Assembly (NCBI GenBank): GCA_013396525.1
Contig: VWYX01000215.1
Location: forward strand, 455,705 to 519,704
DNA from: Chaetorhynchus papuensis
Lineage: Eukaryota > Chordata > Aves > Passeriformes > Rhipiduridae
Direction of reading: 5' to 3'
DNA length: 64,000 bases
Part shown: positions 47,801 through 60,460 of the stretch, piece after piece
How the letters are laid out: every line of letters starts with the position of its first letter
Position numbering within the stretch: position 1 is the stretch's first letter
Made by a program: the position numbers and the translations under genes
Notes under the pieces: model-generated
What the model was told of the DNA's origin: nothing
The model's input: only the letters and a program-made list of their open reading frames with translations
The model's database searches: none

Positions 47801-50149
47801 TGAAAACATCATTTTTCTTTCTCACAAGTGGAACAAAACAACTGTCCATGTCCCTCTCAGTGGAATCATGACTTTCCTGTGCCAGCAGAAACTAACCTGG
47901 CCCAGTAACTGCACTGCAGGCTGCAGTAGGTTAATTATTCAGAGAGCTCAGCCAACAGGATGGTACTACACAGGGCATTTCCTGAAAAACCACATCCTCC
48001 TAACCATTCACTGAGAAGTTCACTGCTCCTGTTTGGATTTTTATATTTCAACATGGAGCAACATACAAGACATGCCAAATTAAGATTAGCAGAGAGGAAA
48101 CAAAGATTTGGTTTTTTACAAAAGATAGCAGTATGGGCAACCCTCAAATTTGCTTACTGTCTCCTTTACATTTGAAATCAGAAGTCAAGAAGTTGGATGA
48201 GGGAAACAAAGTAGGTTTTACACAGAAAAACTACATATACTTCATGAATGGAAGAAAGACCAAAGTAACAAGTTCACCTAATCCTGGTTATTGAAAGAAG
48301 TATCAAAAACCTCTACCACCCTGGCCCTTTAAACCAAGTCTCAGTGCCTTTCCAAAGGGACATGACAAGGATTGCTCACAGCAGCATGTGCCAAAGTGCA
48401 GGAATCACTTGCTGTGTTATGAAGCAGGTCACAGTAAGTGATTGCTGGTTCATAAAAATGAGATAACGAGGCAAACTAGCTCAAATAAAAGGCTCACCTA
48501 GCCTCATACTCTGTGTCTGGCCACTGGAAATGACATGGAAGAGATGGCAGGAAAGCTCCAAGTGAGAAGAGACTCTGCCTTCAGCACACTCAGCACTTGT
48601 CAGTTGCCATTACACCAAACCAGTCTCAAAAGACACATATGGGTGGCCTTAAATTCCATAAATTTGGCTATACTTTACCTCAATCTAGGCATACTTCAAA
48701 GCTCTCTGACAATCAGAGTCTGCAGCTACTTGCCATATAGAGATGCTTCGTCTTTCTTCACTTTAGAGCACATTTGTGCTCTAATTCTCTGGATGCCCCA
48801 TACATGCCCTGACGTGAGATGCTGCAACGAAGCTCTGTAACACCAGCATGCAAAACTTCAGTGAAAATACAGGCATTGCAGAAAGGCTGAGGAAAACCAG
48901 CAGGTAATGTGCTGGCTTCAAAATGAGTTAAAGTTCATGTAGAATCACATTTCCCTCTACCAGGTAAAATTTCGAAAGTCACTAAAAAGGGAGAAATATC
49001 TTAAATATGTGGTATGCAAAATCCACTAAAAACCCTTTTTCTATTCACAGACATTTCTCTGTGCCGTACGTTTTTGACTCATATGCCCAGTGGTAGACTG
49101 ATCTAAACTAATCTAATCTATGTTAAAATAAACCATGAGATTGCTGATCCTTAAACGCCTAATTCAATTATTGGACAGTAATCAGTATGTAAAAATCCGG
49201 AGTCAAGCATGTGCCTCTAACAGCCTTTTTGAAAACTAGAGTGGAGAAGATACAGTGAAAATCACACTCTTTTAAGAAAATCACAGACTTAGCCCATGTT
49301 TTATTAAATAAAAGAAAAAAAGAGAAAGATTAATTGCAATTTGTAATCTCCGTGCAAGTCTTCCTTTCCTCCAGTAGGAAAACAGACGCAAGAGTAGAAC
49401 ATGTCAGCATTTAACTGAGCTAGTCTGCCCTGTATTTTCCCTGTGAGGCTGTATGTCAGGACCCCCTGGCTCACAAATAAATGTGTATTTGACAGATTAA
49501 CATGACCTGCTGCTCCCAGAAAGCATGTTTTGTTTTAGGGTAACCCAAGTGAAATACGGATTTTGCAGCAGTTATTAAAGTCAATTTTTAAAAAGAAGAG
49601 GGTTTTCAAACCCAGTACTTCACTGTAATTTATCTGACTATAAACTCCAGGGGTGACAACATGATTGTGGAGAGTTAACAGCAGTTAAAGCAGTGACCGA
49701 AGAAGGGGCAGGACCTCTCTTCAGGCATCTACTAGCAGTAAAAGATGTAAGAAGCCACATCCAATGCAGCTCCTGACATTATCTCAGCATGAGCTAATAA
49801 AATTTTGCCATAACAACATGCTTATAAGGATGTTTGCCATGTCTTACAGTCATTAGTGAATATCCTTTCTCCATTTTTGCTTTGTAAAGTGAGCCTCATT
49901 TAACCGATGTTTATTTATTCAGAGTTGACTTGTGAATCGTAAAGTTCAAAAGGCTGCATTGCAGGGGAGCTTGCAGAGAGCTTGCAGTACAAGTTACTGC
50001 TGCTTTCAAGCCACCATGGCAGAGCCCTAGGCCATAAAAGAAATGGGATCACGTTGGTGTTCCCCTTGCCCCCAAACATGATGAGCTATACCTCTATCAC
50101 TCCCAGCAGACACACAGGCAGCCTGTTGTTAATGACCGCTGATGCTGCA

Positions 50150-50235
50150 GAGCTCCCCAGCCACGCACCGATGTTTTCCTATCTTAATGTTGAAAGGCTT
50201 TCCTAACATTTAAGCTGAACCTTCCTTGTTTCTAT
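50150..50235 (-). mobile_element. Possible CR1 remnant
   Basis: 'atgttgaaaggctttcctaa' followed by 'catttaagctgaaccttcc' resembles the CR1 3'-region stretch that normally reads '..aagtttttcctaatgtcc..ctgaacc'. Only this short block is alike. Confidence 0.3.
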
Positions 50236-53200
50236 TTAAACAAGACAGTTTAAGATGTTTGCTCTTTTCCTTTCTCCTTTTTTTTAAAAAAGGCTAACAA
50301 ATCCTATTTCATCCCAGATCACGTTTTCTAGTCATCTAATCATTCCCACTGTTTTTTCCCTGGGATGAGTAAGAAAATGGTGAGTAAGACCAAGTGGTCT
50401 ATATGGTTCTTTAAGCACAGACCCAGAACAGATGATCTGAGGCCATACCAGCACTGTTTCATGAAAGCCAAATGTAATTGTGGGGATGTGACTTAGCACA
50501 GCACAGTCCCTGTGGATGACATCCCACACTGAAAGCACCAGACATGCCACACTGATCCTGAATCCGGGCTATACAATGCCAAGAGTCACACATCCCTCAA
50601 AGTCTTGCTGACACTTGCGCCATAGAAAGAAAGATCTGGTCAAACTAAGTGAAGGCTATTTTCATTCCACCTTTTCTTTAAACTGACAATCACATGGATG
50701 CCACTTTCATAAATGAGGTTAAAAGCAACTCTCACTAGCACTCAGATGTTACACCTCGTTATTGATCAGCAAATAGCTCTGCCACATCAGAGAACCATGA
50801 AGCCTGTCCTTCGCAAGGAGCCTTATGGTCATATCCGTAACACCACGAACTCCAGCTGCACAAAAAGCCCAGTTCTCTTCAATTCACCTTGCTTTCACTT
50901 CTGGGCTGGTGTGCAACAAGCCCCAGATGTTACTGCAGCCGCTGCGGATCATTCAGTGGCCAAAATCGGTCGGTAGTCCTCCTGACCACAGGTGTAAATG
51001 AAGGAGAGAACTCGTCCCCTTCTTTTCTCAGCCCTCCTACATTTTTCATTCAGTGCCTGGAAATTCCTTCCTCACCACGCTGCCCTCTTAAGCCTTTCAT
51101 TAAAATGCAGATCTTTACACAGCTCATTAATACTACCTGTCAACCCAGATGAAAATTAAGTAAGTAACCACGGGATATTTGAAACTGAATAGAAACAAGT
51201 CCAAATCCCCCTGTAAAAGCTGGAACACTTGGATACTGCACAAATGAAACATTCCACATGTTCACTTCAAAGTGCTTTTTGTGAGGATACCTTCCTGACA
51301 TTTGTATATGATCCATGGAATTTACTTCATGACGCAAAAATCATAAAAATAAAAAATATTAGCTCTGAAACAAATCTTTTCCCTGTAAGTAACTTCCCCC
51401 AGAAATTTCATGTAAAATTTCACCCCCCCATCTTAATTTACAGTAAAATGCATTTTCAATATCCCAGTATTTTTCCAAGGAAAGAAATTTTATATCCTGG
51501 CCATCTGGTACCAGATACTTTTCTAGGCAAATCATAAGAATTATCAATACTGCACCATTAGTAAATTTATGACACTCCCCTGCACACAACATGCTGAAGC
51601 AAAACGCAAATAAACATGAATCAAAACAAGTTATTACAGCTACACTGAACACACATATATTGGCTGTCCCTGTCATATTTGTCTCTACTTGCTACAATGC
51701 ATCAGTGTAATTTTTACTTCAGATTTCTGAAAGAAGACACACAAAAAGAACAAAAATCCACACTGACAGTACCTCAAAATGAATGCATCCTGCTGCTTTT
51801 CTTAAGAAACAACAACAGCAACAGATACTCATAAATTCTCAAGTGGAGAGACATCCATTTCCTGCTGTGCTATTACTACAAATTTATCTTTTGCACCTAC
51901 CCATTGAAGTGAAGGAAAATTCATACGGAAACCTTATGTAAATAAACTTCCGAATGCAGAGAGCAACATCAAATCTCCCTCAGGAACATTTGCTCATTGA
52001 ACTTTGCGTTCATGTTACTGAAACAAAAGTTATTTATAGTCAAAATGCAACCGAATATAAATGGTTACGAATAAATGCACCATTCACCCACATGAGAAAT
52101 GTTTTCCATAAGCACAGCAGTTACCAAATGAAACTATACAGAGCATAAAGGCACTTTGATTAGTTACTCAAATTACCTAAGTGGAGGCTTTTCTTTCTGT
52201 AAACTTCATTTTTAATCCACAGATTCTTGAAAAACATCTGAGCAACAACAAAAGTAAGGTCGACGAAGCATAAAAATTTTCACAAAAGAGATACAAACTC
52301 TGCTCCATCAGAAAAAAATACCAGAGGATAAACCATGCAAATTAATTCTGTAATCCTGATTAGAAAAATACGCAGGGCTTTTAATATAGAGCTCAAGAAC
52401 ACCAAAAAGACAACAATCCTCTGCTTGAAGGTCTGTTTCTGTTCTTATATTTGGAGAAAGCTGTGAACAAACAGCTGTGAAATGCCAGCAAAGATGAGAA
52501 GATTCATCACCACGTGAAATCAAAGAGAGAGCTGGGCTCATTGCAAGATTATTTAAGAAAGAAAGAAGGAAAAAAAGTGAAAAATAATTAAAAAAATACT
52601 TTGCTGGGGAGCGAAAAGATGCAATTTCAGTTCCTGTCTTTTTTACTGGTTACTTCACTCCACAAGCCCAGCTCCTGCTGTAGTAGGCTGCACTGCTTTT
52701 TTCCAGGAGCTGTGCACACAGTGGGTCCACCACCCCTTTGTGAGATGACATACTTGTCACTTTGCGACTCCACAAGCCACCGAATAGCTTAAGGAACACA
52801 CTGGAGGCACTGCTGTGGTATCCAGCAGGAGCACGACACCTCCAAATCCTTCCATGCAGGTCCCTGCCGGGGAGGTGTAAGGAAAGTATTGCCTTGCTAC
52901 CCACACACCCGTTGTGGCAGGAGGAAGAATTAGATGGAATGAGGTTGCACTCCCTGGAGAGCAAACTACCTGGACAGGGTTCAGACGTTTATCCAGCAGT
53001 TCAAGCAATGAGATCTCCTTGAATTACAGTGAAAAATGGGCTAGAAGTAGAACAGTTGGCCAGCCCCAGGAGGTGGGCTCAGTCAACCACTGCACCTCAG
53101 CAGCTCTTCCCAAATGGTCCAAGGACAACCCATCAGAGAGTATCTGATGCTGTGCAAGGGTACTCTACTGCTGCGTGCAAGTGAGCATCCTGTGTGTGCC

Positions 53201-53284
53201 TCCTAAGTTACTGACCATTTCTGCTTTTCTGTATGTTGTGCTACTTATGCATGAAGCTCACTGATTAAGCCTTTAAAACACACA

Positions 53285-53335
53285 GGGCATGATTATTGGT
53301 TTTTTTTTTTTCTTTTTTAATCATTTGTTTTTTCA
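53285..53335. repeat. T-rich low-complexity run
   Basis: 'ggttttttttttttcttttt' and following T-rich bases; simple low-complexity DNA. Confidence 0.85.
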
Positions 53336-53604
53336 AACCAACTCCATAGTCACTGCATTTAAAATGGTGAGGTTTTCTGGGTTGCACAGAAAATATTTTT
53401 AGTTAGAAGCTTTATTGTGCAAGCTGTCTAGCAGTCTGACAAAAGCTAAATTCCAGCTTACGGCTGAAAACCGTAGGAAAAATTCCAAAGCCTTTGTAAA
53501 TTATACAAATGAGACTTTAATCCCAGCTGGCCTCACTAACATGGGCTGTACATCTGGGCACACATACAAATGTACTTTTCATATGGATTTTCGGTTATTT
53601 GAAT

Positions 53605-53640
53605 AACGAAAAATAAAAAAAAAACAAAACAAAACAACCC
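53605..53640. repeat. A-rich low-complexity run with CAAAA units
   Basis: 'aaataaaaaaaaaacaaaac' followed by further aaaac units; may be the tail of an old retrotransposed sequence, but no element body is recognisable beside it. Confidence 0.8.
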
Positions 53641-55944
53641 CAAATCTCTGTTTTTACAAATGCTTGTATCACAGTAATAAAAAACGAAGCACAGATGAGC
53701 CAGACTGTCAGAGAAATACAGCTGTTTCTCAAAACTGGTCCTGCTTCTGGGTAAAATTGATCTGCTGTCCAGAGGATTCACTTCTCTAACAGCAGAAATC
53801 TTCAAAGCCATATATAATACAATCCTCCTCCCTTCTCCAAGGCAAGCCTATTCTCATCTGCAAAAGGCAGGGGGTATCCTCATAGGTCCACCCAGCTGTG
53901 ATAAGATGCATGTGTGCGTGTTATCAGCAGGTTTGGTCAACCAAGAGGAATGGAAGGAACTAGAAGAATCAGTGTAGGAACAGGAGGGATGGAAGCAGGA
54001 GAAGCAGCAAAGCTCCCCTGGTCATGCACATGTTGATGCCAGTGTGCAGTGTGCCTTTGAGTCCCTTGGTGCTGGCCTTCAGCTGCTGGCAGCGACTGGA
54101 GCACAAACATCAAAGCCCTCCTCAGCTACGTCCACAAGGCTCAGCTGAGAAGAGCCCCTGCTTCACTGACCAAAGAAATGCACACTGAGGATTTCTGAGT
54201 TCCCATTAAACTGCAATGAATATCTGGTAGATAAGGGATTTATGTTACTTGGCCTAGATGTCTCTTCCTGCTTTAACTGCACAAGGTATCACTACCACAG
54301 CTTTTGATGTTTGATTAACGTAAATCCACAGAGGTCATTTTAAAGAGTAAGGAAATCAAGATCTTCCTAACATTTTTCCAAACATGTTGCTTAAGCCCAT
54401 AGTGAATAAAAGGATTTAATGCAGACTTGCTGCATACAGACACTCCTGTACTTTCACCTGGCAGTGGCAGAGGAGGTCTCACTGCAGTAACAGGAAGTAT
54501 CTTTACTTGGGCATCCCTCCCGTGTGTGGTGACCGCAGGGAGAGGTGGGGCCAACAGAAGCCATTTGTCATTTCTGAGACATCATTTACTCCCACCTCTC
54601 TTCAAAGGAGACAGAATTTAGGTCAATTCTCAAGCAGAACTCCTCTCACAGAGAAGAGAAACTTGACAGCAGTTTTTGGGGAAGCAATCCTAACTGCTAG
54701 GATCACCCACTGAGCAGGCTGGTTGCACTCTGAACTACCAGCTGCTAATATGGCTCATGATGCAGGCTGCCAAATGGCTGCTGAGCCCTGGTGGGTTGGA
54801 GACAGAGGGGGGTGCATGTCTGTCTGTCCTCTGCAGCTAAGGCAGATGCCTTAAAAACATTGAAATCTTCTTTCTCTCTGCACATACACAGCACTTTTGT
54901 GAGTTACTGCAGGTAACTGTCATGCTGCTCCTGCCCCTTTTCTTGTCATTCTTTTTTCTCCATTCTTCTTCCTTTTCTAAGGACAATGTGAAGGTAGGAT
55001 AAATGATTTGCTTGCATTACTGAAGACAAATTTGCAGAGTACTAGGGCAGGCAGGCAGAAGGCAATACGTTAAGAATGTTCCCTGCGTATGTGCTGGTTC
55101 ATTAGCACACTGACCTTCTTCTAGGAGGTCAGACTACAAGATCTCACCAGTCCAGCAGAACCAGGGATATGAAATATCCAGTACACATAATGCTTAAATT
55201 TTACCCCACAGTGGGTGCAATTCTGCTTTTGCCCTGTTACAAAGACAGTGCAGGTACTAAAGTAATTTTCACTACATAAATACTCATGAAAAAACAATTA
55301 AATGAGCATTTTAAAAGATGTTTTTCATGGATTGGGCACACTTATTTTCAACCAAAACAACTTAAAAATTATTTTGGACCCAAAAAAGCATTAAAAGAAT
55401 TGTATAATTGAGACACAGAACAGATTAGTCTTTTAAGATGACAGATTAATCTATATGGAGTCAGATGGATACATTAAATCTTGTAACTGTGTAAAGGAAA
55501 GTGAAAAGATAAAATCAATTATCTCTTCTATATATGAAACAAACAAATACATACTGACTACTCAAGGGTGTTTACCCTCAATTTTTCTTTAGTTATGATG
55601 AACTTTCATTAAAAAATTACTCTTTCTCATTTTCTCCATAAGTTCATTTTTGAAAAGGAGTACAGGCCTCAGAGGTAGAAACACCAGCAAAGGAGGGAAA
55701 ACACAAAAATCAGAAAAAAACCCCACCTGACTTTGAGTTTCAAGATGGGAAAAAAAGTCATTCTTCTCCCCCAGTCCCCAAAATTAAGAGGCTGTATTAA
55801 GATAAAGTATCAAGAGTATCCACTTACTTGCAGCATATTAAGGAGAATAATAAAAGGATCTACATGGACATTTGACTCCCAGAATGAATCATACCTCGAA
55901 TAATGACAGCTTAGTAGTGCTGCTTTAAAATATTTGGGTTTGGT

Positions 55945-56030
55945 ACATCTAATCCTATATACATCTAATCAATACTGTATACATCTAATCATCCTTTATA
56001 CATCTAATCAATACTCATCTAATAAATAAC
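55945..56030. repeat. Minisatellite of acatctaatc units
   Basis: The 10-mer acatctaatc starts at 55945, 55961, 55981 and 56000, with a partial copy near 56015. Spacing is 16-20 bp, with AT-rich spacers. Confidence 0.93.
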
Positions 56031-58604
56031 ACAATCTGAGATAATAATAACAAATACTCTGCAAGCTGCAACAGTGGGATTACTTATTAAGTTTACTGAA
56101 AACAAAAACACAGGCACTAAAAAGAGATTTTCCAGGGAATGTCTAGAAACAGAGTTAAAACCAAGAACTTGTTTAATAAAGAGTAATCAAAGTATTTTTT
56201 CAGGTCAGAGACAGCTACTAATCCTCTGATACAACCTATGATCCAACTCCTGATTTTTTTAGAGATTAACTCTGTAAAGGAAAAAGTGCAACAATTCTAT
56301 GGTAGGTGAAGCAGCTAGTAAAACTATTTTACATCTATCGTATTTTTTATGCTACTTTTTATATGGTTTTTTTACTACTCTTTAGAATCAGTAATTATAT
56401 ACAATATACTGCAGTTATTTGAAACTTACTACCTCATTGACAATAATGCCATTATTTTAAAGCAATTAAGATCTTTAAAAGGAAGCCAACTAAAACCTCA
56501 AACAGTAAATAAAAGAAAGGGCCAAATATCCTTTAAACTCACTGAGGCACCAAAAGACTTGCTTCCAGTTACTTTGGAAATCTAGCATGTTGAGAGAGGA
56601 ATTCAGACATCTTGACTCCAAGGCTTGTGTTTGCCACTCAAGTTGACCCCTCTCCAATTCTGAGCCAATAAACATTTGTCATAAAGCTCCATTTTCATAT
56701 CTGCAATTTGTTCAAATTAGATATTTTAGACTAGATGCTTGTGTTGAAGAGAAAAGGAAACCAACGCTCTCAAAATCTTTACGCATGAAGAATTTGAGTG
56801 AGATCAAAGGGTCGAATAAGGCAGTGTGACAACGCATGCAATCCTCTTCCAAATCCACTAGACAAGCAGCATATCTGAACTTGGAAATAGCCTGCAGCCA
56901 AGGATTTTGCAGATTGTTTTATTAAGATATACAGCAAGAATTATTAATGGCTGAATATATGACGGCAGATGCAAATCTTGAAAAGTGATCATCTGCATTA
57001 AGCCTACTTAGCACTGCTTCTGTTCCAACAGCTTCACTGCTGTGCCCAGAAATGTATCAGAGGAATAAGACACTCCCATTTTACAGCCAAGGAGCCACAA
57101 ACACCGTGTATCCCAGCAAACTCCTCCCATACAAATCCCTTTGTGCAAGCCTGTGTGCCCTGTGGCCCAAACACTGCCTTTATTCCCAGAGGATTTGGGA
57201 TGACACAGAAAAAAACTCCATGCCCACACCTGCAGGCTTCTTTCACATTTCTCATGCTGCCTCATTCAGAAAAGACCACAATTCGTCAAGATAATAGGGA
57301 AACATATTCTAGAAATATTTTTGGTTAGTATGATCAAAAAGGCTCCATTTCCCAAGACATCACAGTAGCAGGAGTCAGGTCAGCCTAGCTGAATGCTTTT
57401 AGTTATATTCCCTTTTTATAAACAGGACCATCACTCCAAGTTTGGGCTTACTGAAAATTATTGAATCCTATGCTAATTGAAAGCTCCATAAAGTAGGAGA
57501 TTTTGGAAGAAAAAGGAATGGTTTTCCCTCCTAATACCACCCTTGATCACTTCTGAATGTCACTTCTGAGTCCACCTGTAGCATGTTACTTTCAGGAAAA
57601 GCTTTCATAATAGTCTTTGATCCTATTGGAAAATAATACTTGCAGTAATTTCTGTGTATCATTGATATCCATATGTGTCTGCCACTGTGCCAGTAAAAAT
57701 ATTCTTGGAAAATTAACATCAGGACTCTGCTTTAACCTCTGTATTACCATGCAAATTCAGAACAAATCAGTCACTGTATGTCATTGGCCAATACACAGGG
57801 ATATGAGGATAGCAAATCACCAAGAAAAAAGCAAGTGCTGGTACCAACACTGCCATTTCGGACCATTCAGCACAGAAAGGAACTGGAATATCCAGCTCCA
57901 CTGTAAACACTCTATTTAGACACCCGTGTGTGAGCTGTGAGGCACAGGCAGGGAGCTCATGGACACACAGCACAACACACGTGCAGGTGTTGTGCAGCAC
58001 CGCAGGACTGCAGCAGGTACATACATTATTCTGCAGCAGAAGACACTTTCAGGACTTCTCTGCTTGCCAAGCCAAACTGCTGCAGCCACTATCACAACAC
58101 TTCAGCTGGGTTGTGTTCAAGCTGCCCTTCACTCAGGGCCTGCACTTAGTGGTTCTTCAGCACAACGACAAAACTTAATTGGCAGAGGACCAAATTTTTT
58201 CATGGGGAATTTAATTTCTGTTAACCAAACCTCTGACAACAAAGGAGCAATATGTTGCTGCCTTTGAAATCAAGTCACTTCAGTAGAAAGACAGGGAGGA
58301 TGAAGAGAACATGGAAAGATGTTTTCAACATTAAGTCTTCAAACACATCATCACCCAATTTGTACAAATGCCAGCCATTCTTTTTGGCAGACTACATGAT
58401 GTCTTGTTGTATTCTGCAGCCAATTTGTTGACTCTAATTAGCAATTTGGGAATAGAGTAACAAGAAAAGAGGAATGAAAAATTAGAGTGCACAGTGCCAA
58501 TTATTATAGTGGGACACACACTGTTTCATTATTATTTTTTTAATATAGCTGAACATAGGTTGCATCCAGCTGTTTCTTTAAAATCAAACATGAGTAGTTC
58601 TACA

Positions 58605-58930
58605 GAACAGAATAGCATTGTTTACATTGGAAAAGACCTCTAAGATCATTGAGTCAAACTGTTAACCTAACACTGCCAAGTCCATCACTAAACCATATCC
58701 TTAAATGCCCCATTCTATATACCTGCAGGGATGGTGACTCACCCACCTCCCTGGGCAACCTCCTTTCAGGCAGTTGTACAGAGTGACAAGGTTTCCCCTC
58801 AGCTTCCTTTTCTCCAGGGTAAGCAACCCCAGCTCCCTCAATTTCTCCTCATAAAACTTGTGCTCCAGACCCCTCCCCAGCTCTGTTGCCCTTCTTGGAC
58901 ACACTCCAACACCTAAAAGACCTGAGACTG
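58605..58930 (-). mobile_element. CR1 LINE 3' fragment
   Basis: 'ttggaaaagacctctaagat', 'ctccctgggcaacctccttt', 'ggtttcccctcagcttcctt' and 'cttggacacactccaacacc' appear in this order. It is a reverse-complement CR1 3' end including part of the ORF2 C-terminal region. Confidence 0.92.
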
Positions 58931-60379
58931 GGATGATTAAGCACGGAAAAGACAAGAGGCACATCTGTCTGTTTGGTTTTTTTTTACTTCATTGTACCCA
59001 AGCATCTTTCAGGGACATTTAGACAGAAAGTTTCAGCGGATGGAATCTTTTCTGGGATTTTCCATACACTATTCATAATCCCTTCCTCCACAAACAGGTT
59101 TTTTGTGGCCTTAGGCCAAATTTCTCCTATTTGGGAGAAAATAATTTTTGTCACAGCCAAAAAACTAATAGTTCATCACCTCTCTTCATCCACACAGCTG
59201 GATGTAGGGATTCATGCTGCCTGCAAATGGGCCGTTTTGGCTGAAGGGGAAGAAGCAGTCGACCTCACATAATATCCTCAGCTGGACATTGCTTCAATGA
59301 ATGAACTTTCAGCTGGCAGCTATGTCTCTCCTGAGGCTTTCCCAAAGCCCTGCCTGCCTGAGCTCAGGCAGGAGCAGCAGCCAGCTCCATGATCTCTCAT
59401 GGCTCCACAGAGGCTCCTGTTTCTCCTTGAGTCTTCCGGTGCAAGACCTTGGTACCACTTCCCTTTGTGAGCTGTGGCTAGAGAGCCATTAAAGAAAATC
59501 ACACTCCCCCCTCCTGCACGGATCACGGGTAGCAGATCTCATACTAGAGAAAGCAAAAGCAAGTCTTAGTCTTAGCCTTCCTTCAGGTGTTTTTTGAAGA
59601 GCATGTTGCAACCTCTGTTCCCTTTACAGATGAAAGGGGTATGGGATGGCAATCACAGAAGTGTGAATCAATGCACCTGAAAAAGACGGATGAAACACTT
59701 TGGTATGAACATCCATCCCAAAAGAGTTTCTGCCCAACTTAACCACAGTTAATACTGATCTTTAGACCTTCCCCAATGTCATTCAACCCTTCCTCTTCAC
59801 TGACTTCATTGTCTAACATCAAAATACTCTGACACGTGCAAAACCATAAAAGGAACAACCCCCCCCTGCTTCTACCACTGCCTTTTCTCTATTCTTAAAA
59901 CTCATGGGCTTTGTTTTGTTTTTGGTAAAGACAGCTGCTATCACAGCTTTTGTTGCTGTCTGAGTACAGAGAACTTGAAGTGGCACAAGTGGCTGTAAGA
60001 CACGCATCGGTGCTGAAGTAATTTTTCATAATTTCTTTCTCAACAAAAGCAAATACATCTTAAACAGCTGCCTTTTACAGAAAAGGAGAGTGGACCAAAA
60101 ACTTGCAATGGCCTTGGTAAGAATTGCCATTAAAATGTCCCAGATGGGGCTAGAGTGCTTACATGGTGTTGATGAGCACATTAAAAACCACAAAAAGTGC
60201 ACAATAATAAGTTTATTCATACTCTTTATAGGAATATTTCAAATTTGTATTTTGAAAATATTGTATCTTCCCAGTGAATGATTATGTTTGATTTTGAAAT
60301 TAACTCAGAACAGTTATCCCTGAATATTTGTTGGCTAAGACATTTGTATCTCTTTCAGGAAGTTTCCAAGGGGCTTATT

Positions 60380-60460
60380 TCACAGAATCACAGAATTGTT
60401 AAGGTTGGAAAAGACCTCTAAGATCATGGGGTCCAACCACTACATCAGAACACTAAAATT
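60380..60460 (-). mobile_element. CR1 LINE extreme 3' end (about 80 bp)
   Basis: 'cacagaatcacagaattgtt' followed by 'aaggttggaaaagacctcta' and 'ggggtccaacc' is the near-consensus terminal segment of avian CR1 in reverse complement. It is severely 5'-truncated and little diverged, so it is likely younger than the others here. Confidence 0.93.
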
